This document shows, piece after piece, positions 1 through 6,563 of a stretch of DNA of 20,802 bases. The translations under genes and the position numbers were made by a program. Position 1 is the stretch's first letter. Each line of letters opens with the position of its first letter. Origin of the DNA: Bacteroidota bacterium (GTDB lineage: Bacteria; Bacteroidota; Ignavibacteria; Tepidaquicellales; Tepidaquicellaceae); the NCBI GenBank assembly GCA_023429265.1, contig JAEYVS010000163.1, positions 1 to 20,802 of the forward strand, given 5' to 3'. The notes below the pieces were generated by a model. It worked only from the letters and a program-made list of their open reading frames with translations. It did no database searches and was not told where the DNA came from.

Positions 1-2
1 TT

Positions 3-1079
3 AAGGTGGATTACACCAACTCAAACATTATGTATGCTGAATCTCAGAATGGGGGAATAGCTCGAAGCACAAACGGAGGGAATACTTTCACATCAATCAG
101 AAGCGGTGTAGACTTTTCACGTACAAACTGGAATACTCCTTATATCCTGGATAGAATTAATTCATCAACGTTATACATTGGTACTTTCAGAATTTTTAAA
201 TCAACCAATAGAGGCAGCTTATGGTCAGCCATCAGCCCTGACCTGACTCGTGGACCTAATGGAAGGCTTGGTACCATAACTTGTATATCTTCCGCTCCAT
301 ATTCGGGAAGCACAGTAATATATGCAGGTACTGATGACGCTAAGCTCTCGGTAACAACGAATGGAGGCACAAGCTGGACGGATGTGAGCGGCAGTCTTCC
401 AAACAGATATATGACGGATGTAATAACAGACATTAGAAACCCTGCTATAGCATATGTTTCGCTCAGCGGATATACTCTTGACCAATCGACACCGTATATT
501 TTCAGGACGACTAATTTTGGAGCTTCCTGGACGAGTATTACGGGAAATCTTCCCCAGGTTCCGGTGAATTCCCTCATTATCGAAGAGTCACGTGATTCCA
601 TACTTTTTGCGGGAACGGATGCAGGGGTTTATTATACCACAAATCTTGGCGGTACCTGGAATGCCGTTGGTACGGGTCTTCCAAATGCTCCGGTATTCGA
701 TATAAATTATCACCATCCATCGAAGACACTGGTAGCAGGTACACACGGTCGCTCATTGTTTTCCATCGATGTAACAGATATAGTGGTCGGAGTTCAGAAT
801 ATAAGCTCAGTAGCAGAATCCTATTCACTCAGCCAGAACTATCCTAATCCGTTTAACCCGGTGACCAAAATAAAATTCAGCATACCTTCAGCAGGCAATG
901 TAAAGATTTCAGTGTATGATGTTTCAGGAAAGGAAGTCAGAGTTTTATTGAATGAAAGAAAAGATACCGGTACATACGAGATGGATTTCAACGGATTTAA
1001 TCTGTCCAGCGGAGTATATTTTTACACTATAGAATCAGGAGAGTTTAAAGAAACAAAAAGAATGATGCTTGTTAAGTAA
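3..1079 (+). CDS. T9SS-sorted beta-propeller protein (5'-truncated by window)
   Basis: The reading frame is open to the left edge, so the true start lies outside the window; the GTG at position 6 is not a credible start because it falls inside a propeller repeat. The visible 358 residues contain repeated blades with the pattern S/T-T-N-x-G-x-x-W/F followed by I-x-Y-A-G-T-D-type strands, as in BNR/sialidase- or VPS10-type propellers of secreted proteins. From about residue 276 (counted from position 6) comes a T9SS C-terminal sorting domain with the YPNPFNP motif, an SVYDVSGKEV-type strand, an SSGVYFY segment and a basic KETKRMMLVK end. Known for the family: such domains direct export across the outer membrane and surface attachment or release. 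The substrate or binding partner cannot be told. No catalytic residues for a glycosidase are evident. Followed by a terminator at 1103-1124. Confidence 0.85.
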   Translation, partial: KVDYTNSNIMYAESQNGGIARSTNGGNTFTSIRSGVDFSRTNWNTPYILDRINSSTLYIGTFRIFKSTNRGSLWSAISPDLTRGPNGRLGTITCISSAPYSGSTVIYAGTDDAKLSVTTNGGTSWTDVSGSLPNRYMTDVITDIRNPAIAYVSLSGYTLDQSTPYIFRTTNFGASWTSITGNLPQVPVNSLIIEESRDSILFAGTDAGVYYTTNLGGTWNAVGTGLPNAPVFDINYHHPSKTLVAGTHGRSLFSIDVTDIVVGVQNISSVAESYSLSQNYPNPFNPVTKIKFSIPSAGNVKISVYDVSGKEVRVLLNERKDTGTYEMDFNGFNLSSGVYFYTIESGEFKETKRMMLVK

Positions 1080-1102
1080 TGTAATAACGGATAATATTTT
1101 TT

Positions 1103-1124
1103 AAAGGGGCGAAAGCCCCTTTTT
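1103..1124 (+). terminator. intrinsic terminator after the T9SS propeller gene
   Basis: A GC-rich hairpin AAAGGGGC-GAAA-GCCCCTTT with a four-base GAAA loop runs into a T tract, starting 23 bases after the stop codon of the propeller gene. It separates this gene from the amidohydrolase. Confidence 0.85.
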
Positions 1125-1167
1125 CATTTGAGTTTAATCCTAAAGCATAATTTTTTATTTTACATAT

Positions 1168-2727
1168 ATGAAAACTTTATTAATAAATGGAAAAGTCTGG
1201 CTTCACAAAAATTACTTTGCTGAGGCAGTGGGATTTGATTCTTCAACAGGAAAGATAGACTTCGTAGGAATGAATTCTGATGCTGTCGACAAAAGCCCCG
1301 ATTATGATGAAATGATTGATGTTAAAGGTAAGCTTATTATGCCGGCATTTATGGAGGGGCATTGCCATTTAATTAAGGGGTCGATAGTTAATAGCGAGGT
1401 TAATCTAAGAAGTGCAGCAACAAAGCAGGAGTTTATCGATATTATAAGAAAATATGCAGTAGCCAGCGAGGGGTGGATTCAGGGAGGTTATTTTGCTGAC
1501 GCCGGGTTAAAAGAGGACTTTACAATCGACAGAAAATTCCTGGATGAGATTTGTCCTGATAGACCTATGTTTATATCGAGATTTGATTATCATTCCGCAA
1601 TAGTAAATTCTAAAGTAATTGAAGAGATCGGGTTGGAAAGTAAAAAGGGTGTTTTCCCAAAATCCGACCTGGTGGAAGATAAAAACGGTGAACTAACCGG
1701 GGAAGTCAAAGAGGATGCACGCACTTACATATGGCAGAGTATTCCAAAGTGGAGCATCGCAAAACAGGCTTGGGCTCTGAAGGAGGAAATATCACGGCTT
1801 CATTCAATGGGCATAACGTTCGTCTCAGATATTACCCTCCCTGAGGATCTTGATGTGTACAATGATCTTCTGAGCAGGAGCGAGTTAAAAATATTCATAG
1901 ATTCGCGCCTTCCTTTCAATGAAATTTTAAACATTGATGAGCATAAAAAAAGATTTAGCGTTTTTAAAGATAATATAAAATTCCAATCACTGAAAGCATT
2001 TTATGACGGATCGCTTTCAAGTGAGACAGCGTATTTCCACGAAAATTATACAGGGACGAATCATAGCGGTTCCAGGACGGAATTCGTAAATAGCGGGGAT
2101 TTTTTGAAATATGCTGAACTTATAGACCTCGCCGGGTACAGGATGTCAGTTCACGCGATTGGGGATAAGGCTGTCACCGAACTGCTTGACCTCAATGAAT
2201 ATTTACGGGATAGGCTTGGAATAAAGGACCGGAGATTTAGAATAGAGCATGCTCAGCATGTTATTGAGCAGGACCTTGACAGATTTAAAAAACTTGATGT
2301 GATCGCATCCGTTCAGCCGTGGCACTTATTCAGCGATGCAAAGACAGCATTAGCAAAGGTAAAGTATCCTGAAACAACCCATAATTATAAGAGATTATTA
2401 GATCGTGGAGTATGCGTCTGCTTTGGGACGGATTTTCCCATAGTTGGTGAAAATCCATTGGAGAATATATATTACGCAATGACCAGGAAAGCTGAGGGAT
2501 TGGATGAGGAGTTTTACCCTGAGCTGAGAATGTCGCTCGAGGAATGTCTCACCTGCTATACCGTTAATAACGCTTATGCTTCAGGCGAAGATAATCGCAG
2601 AGGGAGATTAAAAGAAGGATTTATCGCGGATGTGGTAGTTATTGAAAATCTGTTTGAACTTTCCCCGTCTGAAATCAAAGAAGCAAAGGTATCAATGACA
2701 TTCTCAAACGGGGAAAGGGTTTTTTAG
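1168..2727 (+). CDS. YtcJ-type metal-dependent amidohydrolase
   Basis: A 519-residue protein of the amidohydrolase superfamily, family 3 (YtcJ/ N-substituted formamide deformylase type), expected to hydrolyse C-N bonds in an unknown substrate using a metal centre in a TIM barrel. Visible motifs are the HxH metal site at H65/H67 (MEGHCH), a YDGSLSS block, H329 in HAIGD, H361 and H364 in RIEHAQH, the QPWH segment and D422 in GTDFP, plus the C-terminal GxxxxGxxADxVV beta-sandwich strand. There is no signal peptide, so it should be cytosolic. Length fits the family. The ATG is chosen because the protein starts directly with the beta-sandwich strand LLINGKV; no Shine-Dalgarno sequence is seen. Its stop codon overlaps that of the convergent lipoprotein gene by four bases. 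Fold and family are firm; the substrate is unknown. Confidence 0.92.
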   Translation: MKTLLINGKVWLHKNYFAEAVGFDSSTGKIDFVGMNSDAVDKSPDYDEMIDVKGKLIMPAFMEGHCHLIKGSIVNSEVNLRSAATKQEFIDIIRKYAVASEGWIQGGYFADAGLKEDFTIDRKFLDEICPDRPMFISRFDYHSAIVNSKVIEEIGLESKKGVFPKSDLVEDKNGELTGEVKEDARTYIWQSIPKWSIAKQAWALKEEISRLHSMGITFVSDITLPEDLDVYNDLLSRSELKIFIDSRLPFNEILNIDEHKKRFSVFKDNIKFQSLKAFYDGSLSSETAYFHENYTGTNHSGSRTEFVNSGDFLKYAELIDLAGYRMSVHAIGDKAVTELLDLNEYLRDRLGIKDRRFRIEHAQHVIEQDLDRFKKLDVIASVQPWHLFSDAKTALAKVKYPETTHNYKRLLDRGVCVCFGTDFPIVGENPLENIYYAMTRKAEGLDEEFYPELRMSLEECLTCYTVNNAYASGEDNRRGRLKEGFIADVVVIENLFELSPSEIKEAKVSMTFSNGERVF

Positions 2728-3416
2728 TCCTTTTTGAGGATAGCTTCCAGGTAAACATTATTGCCATTTAATACCATATCATCCATTTGGTAGACCCATT
2801 TAAGCAGTCTGCCATCCTGTAATTGCGCATTTGAAGAAAGCACATCATATGAGAATTCGATATTATAAACAGCTTCCTTACCTTTGAACATTTCGGCTAC
2901 CCCCTCCATCAGATTAGCATAAGTCGAATCATTTTCTGTCTCCTGCTCACGGCTATCCTCCTGTAAATATGAAAATTTCAAATTTTCTCCCTGATCTTCG
3001 TATAAAACAGTAACTTTACCGGACAAAACTTCATCCCTTGAAGAACCCATACTTATTCCAAGTAGATCTATGCGGTCAAAGTCATATCGAATGTACATTG
3101 TTTTGGAAGAGTCCTCATTAGTTGTAGAATAAATTTCTTTTAGTACCAATCCATCGACATTTGAAAGTTTCTGTTTGAAATCGCTTATGAAATCATCATC
3201 ATTATAAAGTGAATCTCTTACCTCAATTACCCTTGAGGAATCACCAATGGTTGCAAAAGCCATCATTACATCAAAAAAGGTCTTATCAAAATTCAGTATG
3301 ACAAACTCGGAACCTGAACCATCTTTATTGACTTTAATATTACGTGTGATATTTATGCAGGATGTTAAATTAAGGCATAAAATCAAGATTATAGATAATA
3401 AAGCGAATTTCTTCAT
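2724..3416 (-). CDS. lipoprotein of unknown function
   Basis: 230 residues starting with a lipoprotein signal: two lysines, a hydrophobic stretch and a lipobox L-T-S-C with the acylated cysteine at position 20. The mature part begins with N-I-T-R-N-I-K-V-N-K-D-G-S-G-S, a pattern of short beta strands also found in lipoproteins of the LppM/DUF3153 type; that resemblance is by eye and weak. The rest is acidic, beta-rich and has no recognisable enzyme motif. It is expected to be anchored in the inner or outer membrane facing the periplasm. It stands alone on the minus strand, converging on the amidohydrolase with overlapping stop codons, so no terminator separates the two genes. Confidence 0.8.
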   Translation of the reverse strand: MKKFALLSIILILCLNLTSCINITRNIKVNKDGSGSEFVILNFDKTFFDVMMAFATIGDSSRVIEVRDSLYNDDDFISDFKQKLSNVDGLVLKEIYSTTNEDSSKTMYIRYDFDRIDLLGISMGSSRDEVLSGKVTVLYEDQGENLKFSYLQEDSREQETENDSTYANLMEGVAEMFKGKEAVYNIEFSYDVLSSNAQLQDGRLLKWVYQMDDMVLNGNNVYLEAILKKD

Positions 3417-3446
3417 TATTTTTATGGAATTTTAAAGTTAATATTG

Positions 3447-3477
3447 TTGTCACATAAAATACCAAGAAACGTATAAT
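3447..3477 (+). promoter_or_regulatory. putative sigma70-like promoter of the M1 peptidase gene
   Basis: TTGTCA at 3447-3452 and a perfect TATAAT at 3472-3477 are separated by 19 bases, slightly longer than the usual 17. A start of transcription near 3484 would leave a leader of about 30 bases before the ATG at 3515. Based on sequence alone; AT-rich intergenic DNA gives such matches by chance fairly often. Confidence 0.4.
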
Positions 3478-3514
3478 ATAACAACAAACTTCAATATGAT
3501 TTCACGGTAATAAA

Positions 3515-5293
3515 ATGGATGTGACTAATTTAAAAAATCTTTCACTTATGCAAAAAATTTCCCTCGGGTTTGCGGTTATTATGCTGTTTATGATACAGTC
3601 GATATGGGTCTTGATGGTGGGTACTGCCATAACCGATGAAGTTACGTCTGACAGATTCCGTGAGTTTGTAATTAGAAAATATAACCAGCTTTATTTCGAT
3701 TCCTCTCCCAGGCAGGATTCCGAGCAGGTACAGGCTATGCAGGACCTGTATGACGTAAAGAATCACGACCTGGCATTGTCATTCGACATACCGAATAAAG
3801 AAATATCAGGTGTTATGGTTATGGATGCTCAATCAATTTCTGACACCCTGAATACCATATATTTGAATCTATTTGATAATATGGTCGTGGATAAAGTCAC
3901 ATTGAACGGGGAAGTTGTATCCTATGAGAGGGATAATACATACCTGATGGTGAATTCACGGAACCTTGTTAAAAAATTTGACGATTTTGAGCTCGAGATT
4001 ACATATCATGGTAAGCCCGAAAATAAGGGCTTTGATTCATTTTCATTCAAGACTTTCGATAATTATCCGGCTATATATACACTCAGCGAACCTACATACG
4101 CGCCTACCTGGTGGCCCTGTAAGGATGTACCGAGGGATAAATTCACCCTTACAATTGCTATGACTGTTCCGGAAGAACTCACGGCTGCTTCAGCGGGTCT
4201 ATTAAAGGAAGTCGTGGAAAATAGCGACGGAACGAAGACTTTCATCTGGGAGTCAAGGTATCCAATAACTACATACCTGGTGGCTTTGCTGATAGGGAAG
4301 TATGACTACTGGACTGACGAATATACATCGCTTGACGGGACAAAAAAGATGCCTGTGGAGTTTTATTCCTATCCGAATCTAACTGAGAACGCAAAACTTG
4401 ACTGGGCTCCGACCGTTGAGATGATAGAGTTTTACGCAAATCTATTCGGAGAATATCCCTTCATAGACGAAAAATACGGTATGGCGACATTCGGATGGAC
4501 CAGCGGAGCTATGGAGCACCAGACACTATCGAGTATGGGATATCTAACCGTTACAGGTAATGGATATTTCGAGCCGGTTGTAGCGCATGAATTAGCGCAC
4601 CAATGGTTTGGAGATGCGGTATCGCCGGCTACCTGGAAGGATATCTGGCTTAATGAAGGCTTTGCATCGTACTCCGAAGCGCTGTGGAAAGAGCATAAGG
4701 GCGGTCCCGAAAGTCTCATAGATTATATGAGAAAGGAAGATTATGGATATTTCTTTGGAACAGTATATGATCCTCAAGGAGACATATTCAGTTCAACCGT
4801 ATATCAGAAAGCCAGCTGGGTACTGCATATGCTGCGAGGAGTAGTAGGTGATGAAAAGTTCTTTGAGATAGTCCGGACTTATTATGAGGAATATAAATAT
4901 AAGACCGCAACAACCGCTCAGTTTATCGCCGTGTGTGAAAAAGTAGCAGGACAGAACCTGGGCTATTTCTTTGAACAGTGGGTATATAAAGGCACGGGAC
5001 GCCCCAGCTATGAATACTCCTGGGTGGCTGATGAGTATGACGGGCAGGAGGGAACTGATGCTTATATGCTAAGGCTTACACTTGAACAGAAACAAGAGGG
5101 TAAGGATAACTGGGAGCTGTTTAAAATGCCTGTAAAGATTACTGTGCTTACTGACAAAGGTGAACAGGAACTGTCATTTTTTAACGACCAGAAAAGACAG
5201 GTTTTTGCGCACCCGGTAAAAGGAAAGCCATTGAAGGTTTACATCGACAGGGACTCCTGGATATTAAAGAAAGTAAAGGAAGTCAAAGATTAA
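3515..5293 (+). CDS. M1 family zinc aminopeptidase, membrane-anchored
   Basis: 592 residues. One hydrophobic segment at about residues 10-38, preceded by few charges, looks like a signal anchor, so the catalytic part should face the periplasm. The substrate-binding motif reads GAMEH (331-335; GAMEN in classical members). The zinc site is HELAH (H358, E359, H362) with the third ligand E381 in NEGFA, 18 residues later as in all M1 gluzincins; a Y in VYQKASW further on fits the transition-state tyrosine. An N-terminal beta domain (about 60-240) precedes the catalytic domain, and a beta-rich tail follows; there is no long C-terminal ARM domain and no T9SS sorting domain, matching the short bacterial M1 group. 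It should remove N-terminal residues from peptides. Monocistronic, with its own promoter-like box and terminator. Confidence 0.93.
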   Translation: MDVTNLKNLSLMQKISLGFAVIMLFMIQSIWVLMVGTAITDEVTSDRFREFVIRKYNQLYFDSSPRQDSEQVQAMQDLYDVKNHDLALSFDIPNKEISGVMVMDAQSISDTLNTIYLNLFDNMVVDKVTLNGEVVSYERDNTYLMVNSRNLVKKFDDFELEITYHGKPENKGFDSFSFKTFDNYPAIYTLSEPTYAPTWWPCKDVPRDKFTLTIAMTVPEELTAASAGLLKEVVENSDGTKTFIWESRYPITTYLVALLIGKYDYWTDEYTSLDGTKKMPVEFYSYPNLTENAKLDWAPTVEMIEFYANLFGEYPFIDEKYGMATFGWTSGAMEHQTLSSMGYLTVTGNGYFEPVVAHELAHQWFGDAVSPATWKDIWLNEGFASYSEALWKEHKGGPESLIDYMRKEDYGYFFGTVYDPQGDIFSSTVYQKASWVLHMLRGVVGDEKFFEIVRTYYEEYKYKTATTAQFIAVCEKVAGQNLGYFFEQWVYKGTGRPSYEYSWVADEYDGQEGTDAYMLRLTLEQKQEGKDNWELFKMPVKITVLTDKGEQELSFFNDQKRQVFAHPVKGKPLKVYIDRDSWILKKVKEVKD

Positions 5294-5310
5294 ATCAAAA
5301 TATTTAAAAG

Positions 5311-5347
5311 AAAAAGGCTGCTCACAATAATAATGAGCAGCCTTTTT
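5311..5347. terminator. bidirectional intrinsic terminator between M1 peptidase and HU genes
   Basis: A perfect 14-base inverted repeat, AAAAAGGCTGCTCA and TGAGCAGCCTTTTT, with a 9-base loop. The A tract on one side and T tract on the other make it work in both directions, serving the convergent M1 peptidase gene (ends 5293) and HU gene (ends 5365). Confidence 0.92.
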
Positions 5348-5364
5348 AAATACGGACAGAAAAA

Positions 5365-5637
5365 TTAATTCAAGTAATCGCTAAACTCTTTTCCTGCCTT
5401 AAACTTGATTGTATTTTTAGCAGCGATCTGTATTGACGCGCCTGTTTGAGGGTTCCTGCCGGTACGGGCTGCCCTGCGGCCTTTTGAAAATGTACCGAAA
5501 CCTACGAGACTAACCTTTCCACCCTTTTTTAAAGCCTTCTTTACACTGGTTGTAAAGGATTCCAGGGCTGCTTTTGCTTCCGTCTTGTTGATACCGGCAT
5601 CCCCGGCGATCTGGTTAATTAATTCTTCTTTGTTCAT
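5365..5637 (-). CDS. hup: HU-family DNA-binding protein
   Basis: 90 residues, the standard HU length. It shows the family hallmarks: an N-terminal helix pair starting MNKEELI, the V-x-L-V-G-F-G-T-F-S strand near residues 43-52, the DNA-embracing arm with GRNPQTG and the A-x-x-x-x-x-F-x-x-G-K-x-F end. HU dimers bend and compact DNA without strong sequence preference. The key arm proline in NPQTG is present. Transcription probably begins within the 174-base divergent spacer shared with the fatty acid hydroxylase gene; see the promoter entry. It ends at the shared bidirectional terminator. HU and IHF subunits can be hard to tell apart, but the short termini favour HU. Confidence 0.95.
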   Translation of the reverse strand: MNKEELINQIAGDAGINKTEAKAALESFTTSVKKALKKGGKVSLVGFGTFSKGRRAARTGRNPQTGASIQIAAKNTIKFKAGKEFSDYLN

Positions 5638-5673
5638 TTTGTAATGGGTTTTAATGAGAAAGTAATTTAATTA

Positions 5674-5705
5674 CAAAAATAACCTCATATTGTTTAAAAA
5701 TCAAA
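5674..5705 (-). promoter_or_regulatory. putative HU gene promoter
   Basis: Read on the minus strand, TTTG (5705-5702), 20 bases, then TATTTTTG (5681-5674) fits the Bacteroidetes sigma-ABfr pattern TTTG / TAnnTTTG exactly in its fixed positions. The same DNA can also be read as TTGATT, 17 bases, TATTTT, a sigma70-like promoter. Either reading puts the transcription start about 30 bases before the HU ATG. The assignment of sigma class is not possible from sequence alone. Confidence 0.45.
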
Positions 5706-5811
5706 CGTTTTCCCGCTATCTATGTTGAAATCGTTTTATGTCTTTATTTATATCTGCAATACCTATATATTTGTTTTTAGTAGAAGAAAGAAGCTTTAAG
5801 AGGATTATTCA

Positions 5812-6465
5812 ATGCCAAAGATGTATGTTTCAAATAAAGATGAAACAATAAGACTGTTCAAAAACCCAATTCTGGAGTATTTTTCACATATCCATCCGAT
5901 TACTCCTATTGTGGTTTTTGTTCCTGTAGCGCTGTACCTTCTCTTCATAGGTTTTGGGCGGGTAGCTTTTTTACCCGGAATATTATGCTTTGTGGGCGGT
6001 GTCATTGCCTGGACATTATTCGAATATGTCTTTCATAGGTGGGCTTTTCATTATCACCCAAAATCCGATTGGGGTAAAAACATTCATTTTCTCGTTCACG
6101 GGATACATCACGACTATCCGAGGGATAGCACAAGGCTTGTAATGCCATTGCTTGTGAGTGTGCCGCTTGCTGTGTTATTCTATTTTATTTTCATGTGGCT
6201 TTTTGGTGATTACGGTTTTACGACATTCTCCGGGTTTGTCCTGGGGTATGTTTCATATGACTCAGTTCATTATGCAACTCATCATATGAGAATGAACGGT
6301 AGGATAGGAAAGTTCTTGAAGGAGTATCATTTAAGACATCACTTCCAGGATGACAATACTGCTTACGGAGTCAGCAATCCTATGTGGGATTACGTATTCA
6401 GAACTACACCCAAGACTATGAAAAAGAACAACGAGGATGGAAAAAAGATCATAGTTGGGAATTAA
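5812..6465 (+). CDS. membrane fatty acid hydroxylase (sterol desaturase superfamily)
   Basis: 217-residue integral membrane di-iron protein. Histidine clusters in the order expected for the superfamily: H75, H80 and H82 (HRWAFHYH), H96, H99 and H100 (HGIHH), H153, H157 and H158 (HYATHH), and H173, H176 and H177 (HLRHH), followed by the YGVSNPMWD motif. Four hydrophobic segments lie between and before them. The pattern is closest to fatty acid 2-hydroxylases (FA2H/Scs7 C-terminal domain), which hydroxylate acyl chains of sphingolipids or other lipids using O2; the cytochrome b5 domain of eukaryotic forms is absent. An AAGAGG Shine-Dalgarno-like element lies 8 bases before the ATG, supporting this start. 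Divergent from HU, single-gene unit with a terminator at 6487-6535. Exact acyl substrate unknown. Confidence 0.88.
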   Translation: MPKMYVSNKDETIRLFKNPILEYFSHIHPITPIVVFVPVALYLLFIGFGRVAFLPGILCFVGGVIAWTLFEYVFHRWAFHYHPKSDWGKNIHFLVHGIHHDYPRDSTRLVMPLLVSVPLAVLFYFIFMWLFGDYGFTTFSGFVLGYVSYDSVHYATHHMRMNGRIGKFLKEYHLRHHFQDDNTAYGVSNPMWDYVFRTTPKTMKKNNEDGKKIIVGN

Positions 6466-6486
6466 AAAAATAAGAGTTTTTACGGG

Positions 6487-6535
6487 GCGGCGCTTTATCA
6501 ATCCAAATAGCATTGTTGAAGAGCCGCTTTTTATT
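6487..6535 (+). terminator. probable intrinsic terminator after fatty acid hydroxylase
   Basis: GCGGC-g-CTT (6487-6495) pairs with AAG-a-GCCGC (6519-6527) with one mismatch, an inner CAAT/ATTG pairing extends the stem, and a T-rich tail follows. The loop is larger than in textbook terminators, so confidence is moderate. Confidence 0.55.
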
Positions 6536-6563
6536 TAGGATAATTGAAACCTTACAATAAGAT

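Noticed and set aside
6..8. GTG at position 6 as the start of the first gene
   Set aside because: The frame is open upstream to the window edge and the codon lies inside a propeller blade, so the gene is cut by the window.
140..601. Long open frame on the minus strand opposite the first gene
   Set aside because: It lies wholly inside the T9SS propeller gene, has no family resemblance and looks like a shadow.
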